This document shows, in pieces, positions 54,744 through 64,000 of a stretch of DNA of 64,000 bases. The translations under genes and the position numbers were made by a program. The stretch comes from Doryteuthis pealeii (Eukaryota > Mollusca > Cephalopoda > Myopsida > Loliginidae), in the NCBI GenBank assembly GCA_023376005.1, contig CM042157.1, positions 57,375,202-57,439,201 on the forward strand, read 5' to 3'. Under the pieces are notes generated by a model. That model saw nothing but the letters and a program-made list of their open reading frames with translations, was not told where the DNA came from and searched no databases. The first letter of the stretch is position 1, and each line of letters begins with the position of its first letter.

Positions 54744-55011
54744 GGCGCGCCTAACGTAACGGTTATCGTATCAGCAAGTGGACCCGAGTTCATATCATGG
54801 AGGTGCTGTCTGCGTTTCACTTCGCTATTGTACATTTGAGAAAATCATAACTTTATCTATTCTACATTCCACCCCCTCCCCAGCTATGGTTAAATTGTAG
54901 GGGAGGCTGAGTTCTTTAGCAACTAGGAGAAGGAAGACTTTCAAATGAGACTAGCTTTAATCCGTTTAAAAATTGACCTTGTGTCCATAACAGAGGGGAT
55001 GGGTAAATATA
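54744..55011 (+). mobile_element. SINE B, divergent
   Basis: GCCTAACGTAACGGTTATCG head, GAGTTCATATCATGG box B, end GAGGGGATGGGTAAATATA. Confidence 0.75.
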
Positions 55012-55551
55012 TATACTAGTTAACCTACAGAGGCTAGAGAGCACAACCTGCCCTATTATTTTATATAATATATTTATTATTATTTTTATATAGCTTGGAG
55101 GTTGGAGAGAAGAAATGGATATATGCCTTTCCAATGGCATTAGCGCGTCTAGTATGCTGGTATTATGTATAAAGGCTCGTCAATTGCTAATTAAAATGGA
55201 CATGTATATGTTATGCGTCTTATACACAAGCAAATTTGACTTTGCAAGCCATGCGTCTTATACACTAGCAAATATTGTAGTTTCGGAGATTTGATTATAT
55301 TAGATTGGCCACTTAGGCCAAGTATACTTTGTCCTGACGTTAAAATTATCTTTTCTTTCTGGCGATTGTTGGGGTCAGTGGAGGGGCAATGAACTTCAAT
55401 GAACCATAAGTCAGGGATTTGTCCATCTTACTGGTACCATGTAACCCAGAATCTTACTTGGAAAGGAGATGGGCATCGTCAAGTAATAATTTCACTGCTC
55501 AGAGAAAAAGAAACGAAGAACACGGCATTGTGTCTCGACGGTCAACTGGAT

Positions 55552-55594
<43 letters not shown>

Positions 55595-55860
55595 ATTTTT
55601 GGCATTCTATTATCGTCAATAGCGTTTTGTTATAGAACACCGAGAGTTGTTTCATGTTTTCGTTTCACTTTTTCATTAGAAAATAGTTTTCGGATGAAGC
55701 AGTATAACATCGCATTTTAACATCGACCAGAAAATGGTTTAATAATAATAAAAAATAAAAAATAAAAAAAACAACACACAAACGTTAAACGTTGGCTTAA
55801 TATAACTTAGAAATAAATACTATTTTTTTTATATCTCTATATTTACATACCGTCGAATGT
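55012..55860. other. Intron sequence with small local repeats
   Basis: ATGCGTCTTATACAC occurs twice (about 55214 and 55249). (GT)n at 55554-55591. No exon recognised. Confidence 0.5.
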
Positions 55861-55864
55861 GTTT

Positions 55865-55867
<3 letters not shown>

Positions 55868-55931
<64 letters not shown>
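55868..55931. repeat. (AT)n microsatellite
   Basis: About 64 bp. Confidence 0.97.
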
Positions 55932-55933
<2 letters not shown>

Positions 55934-56247
55934 GTTAATTCATTAGTATTCCTTAATGGATCAAATGAACGGCCCATTGAGCAAATTGGTCCTATTGTGC
56001 AACTGGTCCCAAATATGGTTATATTAAGCTAAGTCCAATATAAATTATTAGATATTGTCTATTATTTATTAGTTGTACCATTACACAGTATATTTTTGAG
56101 AATTCGATTACGTTACAATTGATTTACAAGCTAAAAATATCTTGTTAGTACTTTTCAGAATATACACACAGAAATGTATATAGATATAGTATTTTTTTAA
56201 GTTTTATACCTAGTCTGCTATAATAGCATCTGGCACTTTTGATGCAA

Positions 56248-56369
56248 TTTTTTAAATTTGAATTTCTCGTTTTTAAATATTACGCACACATGCACGCACA
56301 CATGCACGCAACGCACACAAAGACACAGACACACAGACACAGACACAGACAGACAGAACCACACACACA

Positions 56370-56447
<78 letters not shown>

Positions 56448-56559
56448 GTTCTGTCTGTCTGTGTCGGTGTCTGTGTGTCTGTGTCTTTGTGTGCGTTGCG
56501 TGTGTGTGTGCGTGCATGTGTGCGTAATATTTAAAACGAGAAATTCAAATTTAAAAAAT

Positions 56560-56562
<3 letters not shown>
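56248..56562. repeat. Palindrome with microsatellite core
   Basis: TTTGAATTTCTCGTTTT at the left and AAAACGAGAAATTCAAA at the right. CA-rich and GT-rich arms meet at (AC)n(AT)n(GT)n. Confidence 0.93.
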
Positions 56563-56628
<66 letters not shown>

Positions 56629-56632
56629 TATA
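56563..56632. repeat. (AT)n microsatellite
   Basis: About 70 bp between the palindrome and a Helitron. Confidence 0.95.
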
Positions 56633-56636
56633 TAAT

Positions 56637-56903
56637 ACTAAAGCTAAGTGAATCAACTTTTGTTTCTTAAAGGCTTTTTTACTGTTTGATTTAATGACAC
56701 GAAAATTATACTAAATTATTCCTTACTTTTAGGATTGAATTATATTTGAAAAAAGTCCGTTTTAATTGGTTCTACTTAGTCGAAATATGCTATTAAGTCA
56801 AACACTGACCAATCTCTTTACTTTCTGTCTATCACTTTCTTCCCCTCTATGCATCTCTTGATTACCTCTTCGTTATATAATGTTAGTTTCTATGGGAGAA
56901 GCT

Positions 56904-56980
<77 letters not shown>

Positions 56981-57198
56981 AAATGTATTTATATGTTAAA
57001 TTTCACAAGCATCAACCCGTAGCTTAAATTAGATCAAACATTCCCTTTCTTAGAAAGCTTACAAAAATATTTAAATGTTTTGTCTGGCCGTATTTATTAA
57101 TTTTTAAAAAATTATTCACTTCACAAACACACATTTCCCTAATCTCAATTATTTACCCTGAGCTGAATGGGTGACCCAACGGGTCACGTTTTGTCTAG
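56637..57198 (+). mobile_element. Non-autonomous Helitron, second family
   Basis: Matches 23012-23573 end to end. Hairpin GTGACCCAACGGGTCAC, then TTTTGTCTAG/T. Internal (AG)n at 56909-56975. Confidence 0.85.
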
Positions 57199-57359
57199 TA
57201 TATATATATATATATAAATATATATATATTAGAACCTGATATCCCAATGTTCTTTCGGAAAAAGTAATTAAAAATGTCAGGTTGTTGAAGTATTTCATTT
57301 CTTTTAAGTATCTTTTAATTAGATTTCGACTCAGTCATTAACTAGAATTTATTTGGATT

Positions 57360-57655
57360 TTTGGTTGGTTGGTTGGTTGGTTGGTTGGTTTTACCTCATG
57401 TAAACATTTGTTGCGTTAAGTAATGCTAAAGTTGATGGTCTTTAAGCAATTATATGGTTTCAAGTAACTAATGGTAATAATCATTCGTAAATAATTATAG
57501 CTTCAAATAAATATTCTTAATACAAATAATTTACCCATAATTATATGGTTTTAGGGATTTTGTGGCACATTGGTGCACAATTCTTCTGTTCATCAAAAAA
57601 TGTTGGTTGGTTATATTGAATGTTAACAATTGTTGATTTATTCAATGCTAAAGTG
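57360..57655 (-). repeat. D-type tails
   Basis: GGTTGGTTGGTTGG then TAAGTAATGCTAAAG at 57360-57430, and a shorter repeat at 57602-57655. Confidence 0.55.
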
Positions 57656-57672
57656 AGTTTTTGTTAGTATTA

Positions 57673-58314
57673 CTAGCAAATATATGCACCCTCCGGGTGC
57701 AAGTATTTAAGTTTTGATATAATAAAATATCATATTAAATTAGAAAGGCTAATGAAACTGACTAAGAATGCAGATAAAAAGATCTGCAACAGAGGGGGTA
57801 TAATCGAAAAATAGAACAACTTTGAAACTAACAATTCCATCATTTTCCATTACTCCCCCCTTTCATTGGTAAATTTTCCTAATTTAACTATTTAGTTAAA
57901 ATAGGAAGTAAAGGATAATATTACAGTTATTTCTTCTTGTAAATAAATTTCTTTTAAGATTTATCCACGAGATTTTTGTTTATATTTCTTAAGATAAAAC
58001 CAAACAATTAGAAATCAATAATACCAAGCACATATTTATTAAAATAAAATTTTAAATATCAATATGCAAATTAGCCTTCTCGTTCAAACTGTAAACCGCT
58101 ATTTTGTTGTATATATAAATACAATTGCATGTTATTAGTACGTAGATATGGTCAACAGTATTAATAATGTAAAACAATTTTTATTAATAACTGAAGGTTT
58201 TAAAAGAATGAAATCATGGAGAATTTGACGTAAATAATTAAGGGAATTGTGACTTGAGTAGTAATATAGTTTCGGTTACAGACAGAAAAACACACAATCT
58301 CCATTATAATAAGA
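57673..58314 (-). mobile_element. Complete non-autonomous Helitron
   Basis: The minus strand reads A/TCTTATTATAATGGAG, then 642 bp to the hairpin GCACCCGGAGGGTGC and TTTGCTAG/T. Exact A-T insertion site. Confidence 0.88.
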
Positions 58315-58790
58315 TTTGTATTATTCGGACTATTGTCCTCATCTTCATTGTTATCTGTACAACGTTTCGGCTGATGTACCCTCCGGCCTTCTTCAGGTAT
58401 TTCTTGTCGGACTCGGGAACCTTCTTTTCGAACTCGGGAACCTTCTTGTCGTAATCGGAAACCTTCTTGTTGTAATCGGAAGCTAACATGGAACTTTGAA
58501 CCTAACCCTTTATTCAGTCCACAGGGGTATCTTGTTCTCATTCCGCTAACCATAACTGGATACAGGTGTTAAGCTGTGTTAATCATTATTCTATGTTACG
58601 GCTGCTCCTGACCAGGATTGGACCTACAGTCTAGAAATAACTGTCACTTAGAACTGTCAACCTAACTTCTTTATCCACTAGTATATGTGTCCAATTGGAC
58701 CTGAAGTAGGCCGAAACGTTGTACAGATAACAATGAAGATGGGGACAATACAAATAATACTAATTATCAAGCCTCATCTAAAAAATTAAG
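58315..58790. repeat. C/L composite fold-back element
   Basis: Starts TATTATTCGGACTATTGTCC directly after the Helitron. The L interior at about 58495-58690 is followed by the right arm CGAAACGTTGTACAGATAAC. Confidence 0.82.
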
Positions 58791-59169
58791 AAAAATGAGT
58801 TTTTGTTGTTTTAATTATAATGTTCCAACTAACTAATGATAATAATCATTTGTAAACAATAATAGCTTCAAGTAACTATTCGTAATACAAATAAGTTACT
58901 GACAATTAAATGGTTTCAAGTATTCTTATTCAATATTAATAATTTATATAGATTTTATTGGTTCAAATAATTATTCCTCTTTCCTACGATGATAACCATT
59001 ACACGACAGACGCCTCGACGATCTGCGTTTATAAGTCAGCGTATTAAATAAAAGGCGATTTAAGATTATAGCACTTAAGTTAATTAAAGATTTCAAAATT
59101 GACTTTATAATTGCAAATTCACCTCGTACGACGATAACTGTTATGCAACGAGTGCTTTCTTTTGCTATC

Positions 59170-59795
59170 ACAGCCCTGTTGGCTGGGGCTGTAGAATACA
59201 CCGACTGCACCTCTGCAGAGGGGTAAGATCCCCCAACCCACCCAATGAGGCAACCTTCTGTGATAATTAAGGACGGAATCGTGGTTGCTGAGTTGTCCAT
59301 GACATGCAACACTCTACTTTGGCCCTTACTTGGGCTAGACGGAGGGCCGGAGAGGGCCACTCCGACCAATCGGCTGGTCACGTCAAGCCCTAGCATCTAT
59401 ATGATTGTCACGACCATAATACTCATATAACAAGTCCCAACTCTTTATATCATATGTGCTAGAGGGCGCTGGTTGGTTGTCTTGGTGTCCTGGGTATGAT
59501 ATTAAACTGTATTTAATGATGAAGTTCCAATTTTGGAGTTCTGGGGAGTGTGGAGTACCCCTTCATCGCTATTACACCCAGGTCGACTCGGAACCGGAAT
59601 AGTAGTAGTTATTAGAGTCCCATCTATGGGTTAAATTGATCAAAAATTAGTTTTAAAAAAAGAATTGAATTTAAAAAAAAAATAAAAAAAATAAAAAAAA
59701 CAACAAAAAACAACAAGAATGAATAAGATAAAACGTCTTCGGCATAAAATAACCCAACAAGGGCGGACATGCTGTAAAATCCAACCAGCCAACAT
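59170..59795 (+). mobile_element. Repeat D, full length
   Basis: GTTGGCTGGGGCTGTAGAAT to GCTGTAAAATCCAACC, about 625 bp. Reference copy. Confidence 0.88.
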
Positions 59796-60272
59796 CCTTT
59801 GCTATCAACTCATCTAAAAAGTGTGGCTGGTTCTACACAAGCCTTCAACTCTACAAATAAATAACTTTTGTTGTTTATTTGCTGGTCGTCATCGATGTCG
59901 ACGGACGAATATTATTTATTATAAAGACTTATAGAGTACAGTGATAGATATGGATATGGTTGATGCATTCTATTACGATAAAATCTTATCTTTTTTTTTT
60001 TATTCATCAGCTGTTGTTAATTTGAATGCATATGTAATGCTCCAATATCGGTCGTTTTTCTAACCAACATTTTGATTATTCAACGATAAAAATGAACTTT
60101 TATATAAGGTTGGGTTTTTCCCGTCCAGATGTTGATTTCCCGCCAAAAAAAAAAAAAAATTGTTCATACTTTAACTCAAGTATTATCTAGTGACAATCAC
60201 AGTACTTTTGTTGGTGAATATATTTTGAAAAATTATTCAGCATCTTCAAAATCAAATATATTGCTTATACAT

Positions 60273-60535
60273 ATACTTACCAACTCCTCCGCACATGTAG
60301 GATGTGGCACAAGTCAATTTCTTAAGCGGAGTTTAACAGGTTTGAATTCAAAGTTTTCTTTCTCCTAGAATGCCTGCATGACTTAGGTTAAAGAACCCAG
60401 TTAAAGAACCTATTTATCCATAGCTGAGGGGTGAATAGTTGGATATATACTTTTCCCAAGGGTATTGCAAGCAGTCTCGTCCAAAATTTGAACTCGGGAG
60501 ACCGAAACCATTTCGTAAAACGAAATCAACATGCC
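60273..60535 (-). mobile_element. SINE B
   Basis: Minus strand: ACCAACTCCTCCGCAC to TTTGAACTCGGGAGACC (box B complement). (AT)n follows at 60541-60588. Confidence 0.83.
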
Positions 60536-60537
60536 CC

Positions 60538-60594
<57 letters not shown>

Positions 60595-60679
60595 GGTATT
60601 GTATTTTTTTGCAATAGTCGATAATGAAATTATAATTAATAATGAACATTTACATTATTAATAATTTTTTAAATAATAA

Positions 60680-60682
60680 ATA

Positions 60683-60738
<56 letters not shown>

Positions 60739-60946
60739 TGTTTTATAATTTGCTTGAAGCAAAATGGACGGTCGCTAGCGACAGCTTCAGTTTCAGAAAT
60801 CTTCTGTAGAAGAGATTTTATCTCGAAATATTAGGAATAAATCACAGGTTAACAAACAACACCATAGTTACCTTATTTTTCGTTGCACTTGCATTGTGAT
60901 ATCTTTCAAAACCAACAACCAAACCAATACACCACACACACACACG

Positions 60947-60997
<51 letters not shown>
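60680..60997. repeat. (AT)n and (AC)n microsatellites
   Basis: 60683-60736 and 60934-60997, with about 200 bp of unassigned sequence between. Confidence 0.9.
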
Positions 60998-60999
<2 letters not shown>

Positions 61000-61005
61000 C
61001 TTATA

Positions 61006-61325
61006 AGCTGATTGATTGATTTTAACAGCACGTCAACTCGTCTGGGGTTATTCTATGCCTATATGCATAGAGCCTAAAGAATTGCGTGTTTACATTTTTT
61101 AGAGTTTGATATTTTTTTGCAAACGCTTATATGACATCAAGTATTTCTATGTGATACACATAATTTGCAATCAGATCTATTTGGCCCATAGACGAGACCC
61201 TAACGGATACAATCAGTCCTGGATAGAGTAGACCTCAGAGTAATGGCAATGAAGGTGTACTCCACACTCTGCAAAGTTCAGTTTAGTGCCATACCCAAGA
61301 CACCCACTGCAGTCAGCTTATTCAA
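61006..61325 (-). repeat. Repeat D, 3' half
   Basis: AACAGCACGTCAACTCGTC, GGGGTTATTCTATGCC, then GAGTAATGGCAATGAAGG. Confidence 0.7.
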
Positions 61326-61799
61326 AGTCATACAGAGAAGTCTAGTTATAGAAGAAAAAAATCAAAATAGTTCGGTTTAAATCGGTTAATGTCAGAGATA
61401 AAAAAATACCTAATTATCTGTGTAGAACCCGTACTCATGTATAACACGCAACTCAAAATTTGAGCTACGAAATTCTGAAAATAGAAAAACAAACAAAAAA
61501 AAAAAACACAAAAAAAGTATCTTTTATATTATACGCATTGACATTTTAGAATTTGTAGCAGCTAACTCTGTTTGTTGTCATGTGTTCAATTTTTTTTATC
61601 CGGTTTGTATAGACTAAAAATAAAAATTTATGCAGTTTACGTATGTTTTGAATAATTTGAAATATTTCCGCAGTATTTAAAGCAAAACACCCGGACATGT
61701 TCACAGAAAAGTGTAACAAGCTTGTGAAAAAATAATCTCACACAAAGGGAAACAAAATTATAAACAAACGCAATCCAGTAGTTATTTCCCAGAAGCATA

Positions 61800-62050
61800 A
61801 GGTCCGGTTTAGCTCAGTCGGTAGAGCACTTACCTAGGAATAGCAAGGTTCCTATTTCGATACCGGCCCTCGCCAACTCAGCGTATGAGTAGCATAGGGA
61901 TCTGCGCGGTAAAGTAAGGAGCTGATGGTAGGTGTTGCGCTTCACCTCAGACGCTAATAAACAATCTCCTTGGTCTAGCGCTAGTGAAAATGGGATAGAC
62001 TCCCTCGCTGTATGGCTGATACCGACATTAGGCCACCCCTGTCGACTTTA
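61800..62050 (+). mobile_element. SINE A, full length
   Basis: GGTCCGGTTTAGCTCAGTCG with box B GGTTCCTATTTCGATACC, to CCACCCCTGTCGACTTTA. Confidence 0.9.
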
Positions 62051-62189
62051 TTGTATATTAGTTAGTTTGGAATATAGATATCATTTACATTCTGTCATCC
62101 TGAATATGTTGATACACGTAAATGAATGTCTGTTGCGTAGGTATTGGTCTTTACGAGAACTCAGATAAAACACAGTTGATGTGTTTTAA

Positions 62190-62310
62190 TCTTGATAATC
62201 TTCTCTTTAAATGGCAAGCCTCTGGAATTAGTAGAAGAGATCATATACCTCGGTAGCAATATCTCATCTATTAAACGCGATGTCAACATATCTACTAGGC
62301 ATGAACTGGT
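62190..62310 (+). pseudogene. LINE reverse-transcriptase fragment
   Basis: NGKPLELVEEIIYLGSNISS then DVNIST, the same segment as the minus-strand fragment at 25186-25371. Confidence 0.7.
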
Positions 62311-62564
62311 AAATCCGATATTATTAGTTATTAGTTATTGCCAAACTCCTTAGCCAAATTGGTTCTAAGATGTGAGTGCGCGCGCACATACACACGCACT
62401 TATGAAAAAAAATCTTCTTAAAAACATTTTCTCCTGATTATGACCCAAGGTCAAAACTAGTTGAAAACAATAAAAAAAAAAACAAGCAACATGAAAAAAT
62501 GATTCCTATTTGTCTTATCACTTTTGTTAATCTTATATAAATATATATATATAAGTTAAAAGAA

Positions 62565-63030
62565 AGGAAATGAATCCGACAATATGAGTAAGAAAAGGTG
62601 GAATGAAAACATCACACAATGCTGTTAAAGAAGAAAACAATTTATAATATAATCATAGCTGATACTGATCAATATTTCGATTTTACAAAAATCATCATCA
62701 GAGCTCATTCACTCCCGTAGTTGTTTGGGTCGGAGAGGAAAGTCAAAATGAGTTTACAAAACAAAAAAACCTTAATACTGCAAAAAACGAAAGACGTTAC
62801 AATATTCACCAACGTGGGCATTTCGCGCCATATATATGTCGGTCATATTCCATGTATATCTTTTGTCAACAAATGTAGCGAATTTTTGAGATGTTGGCAA
62901 CAAGAATGAGCTCTGATGATGATTTTTGTAAAATCGAAATATTGATCAGTATCAGCTATGATTATATTATAAATTGTTTTCTTCTTTAACAGCATTGTGT
63001 GATGTTTTCATTCCACCTTTTCTTACTCAT
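62565..63030. repeat. Fold-back element with hammerhead-like motifs
   Basis: Arms 62575-62715 and 62900-63030 are reverse complements. Each carries CTCTGATGATGATTTTTG..AAATCGAAATATTG (left on minus). The 62-codon open frame in the spacer has no domain. Confidence 0.87.
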
Positions 63031-63033
63031 ATA

Positions 63034-63083
<50 letters not shown>

Positions 63084-63142
63084 CTCACTTATATATACTT
63101 ACATATACTTAATCTTATATATATACATTTATTTCTCACTTA

Positions 63143-63178
<36 letters not shown>

Positions 63179-63180
63179 TG
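63020..63180. repeat. (AT)n and (GT)n microsatellites
   Basis: AT run at 63031-63080, GT run at 63147-63175. Confidence 0.93.
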
Positions 63181-63387
63181 TATGTATGTGGAAATCGTCT
63201 GGTCTATATATTTAACTCATGTGAATAAGACACATTTCTGAAAAAGTTAAATGTACTTGCAATTGAAGTTCATAGAGAATAAAGCAAGCATGAGGACAAA
63301 TATAATGTTCTTACTGCTGATGTTCTTACTGCTTCCGACGAAAAAAGAAAAAAAGTATACATATATATATATATATATATATATAAT

Positions 63388-63498
63388 GAGTCAGATAAAC
63401 CTACTAAAGTTTCGCTTAATGCTCTTCAGGGCTAAGATCCGGATCTTAGCCCCGAAGAGCATTAAGCGAAACTTTTAGTAGGTTTATCTGACTCATTA
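63388..63498. repeat. Near-perfect palindrome without spacer
   Basis: AATGAGTCAGATAAACC at the left and GGTTTATCTGACTCATT at the right, meeting at AAGATCCGGATCTT. Arms of about 55 bp with two differences. Confidence 0.93.
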
Positions 63499-63791
63499 GA
63501 TTTATCTTTATTATTTGCCCTACTTAGGTATTGAGCACTTTTTACTTATTAGCTTTAGTTTCCTGGCGGTTTTGTATGAATAAATATATCATATATATAT
63601 ATATACATATAAATTGTTTTTTCTTTTGGCCAAATATTGTACCAATAGATTATTTTTGGTTGGTACAATTATCTTGGTCTTTTCTTTTTTTCCAAAAAAA
63701 TTTTTCTCCCCGGGTGATGTTTGGTAGTATATTTTTACAATCAAACTATTTGCTGTTTTTTTTCTCACCGCGAGGATTTACCAACAAGTTT

Positions 63792-63793
<2 letters not shown>

Positions 63794-63844
<51 letters not shown>
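63794..63844. repeat. (AT)n microsatellite
   Basis: About 50 bp. The last 150 bp of the window show nothing recognisable. Confidence 0.95.
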
Positions 63845-63847
<3 letters not shown>

Positions 63848-64000
63848 CAGATGAACAGATAGGAATATCTATTTGTTGTAGTTATTTATTTTATTAATTG
63901 TTCCCAACTAATTTCAACCTCAGGACCATTGTCAGGAGAAGGGTTTTTGTGAAAAAAACTAATTTTTTAAAAAGCTTTTTAAAATGTTTTAAATGAATCA

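Noticed and set aside
61800..61875. tRNA gene (box A and box B present)
   Set aside because: The same head occurs in at least six copies followed by an identical body, and the acceptor stem does not pair. It is a SINE head. The same holds for the B, K and M heads.
62721..62909. Downstream exon encoding the cytoplasmic domain
   Set aside because: It lies in the spacer of a fold-back element, has no domain, and no phase-2 acceptor supports it.

Overview
This window is animal nuclear DNA. Several things point that way: GT-AG introns of 1 to more than 10 kb, extracellular-domain exons joined almost entirely by phase-1 introns, many (AT)n/(AC)n/(AG)n microsatellites, and dense tRNA-derived and 5S-derived SINEs, Helitron-like elements, mariner-type transposase remnants and LINE reverse-transcriptase fragments. 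The repeat mix suggests a lophotrochozoan, possibly a mollusc. That is an inference from style, not a proven assignment. There are no operons, plasmid or phage features.

Only one host gene can be supported. It lies on the + strand from about 16.25 kb to beyond 52.65 kb. I reconstruct ten consecutive coding exons (16255-16333, 27091-27204, 28325-28510, 31780-31932, 34167-34274, 41334-41570, 42809-42956, 45374-45483, 50135-50266, 52558-52651). Together they give about 453 residues: signal peptide, short acidic segment, a degenerate TSP1-like module with four cysteines, a charged cysteine-free linker, a full TSP1 repeat (WxxWxxW, six Cys), one Ig domain split over two exons, one EGF module, and a transmembrane helix ending in CCC. 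The cytoplasmic part was not found and probably lies downstream. Ig, then EGF, then a membrane helix about 11 residues later is the layout of neuregulin-like ErbB ligands. A TSP1 region in front of it is unusual, and the exon structure of the EGF module argues against a simple assignment.

Everything else is repeats. 0-16 kb (upstream): polypyrimidine tract, fold-back elements, Helitrons with nested SINEs, a LINE zinc-finger fragment, an RTE-like RT fragment, and SINE families A and B. 16-27 kb (first large intron): G, C and M repeats, two Helitrons joined head to tail, a SINE broken by both a 5S-derived SINE and a solo LTR, and repeat D with a 5' minisatellite. 27-42 kb: small exons separated by a second solo LTR, two mariner-type transposase remnants, and large inverted repeats. 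42-46 kb: two long minisatellites flank the Ig exons, followed by an inverted copy of part of an Ig exon. 46-52 kb: further palindromes, LINE fragments and the EGF and TM exons. 52-64 kb: B SINEs, a tandem repeat, two complete Helitrons, fold-back elements and D.

Family labels used below are mine. A = tRNA-headed SINE of about 250 bp. B = second tRNA-headed SINE of about 290 bp. K and M = further tRNA-headed SINEs. D = dispersed element of about 620 bp with a CCAA-rich tail. G = dispersed element of about 390 bp. C/L = fold-back and SINE-like composite. Identifications rest on reading the sequence only; no database search was possible.
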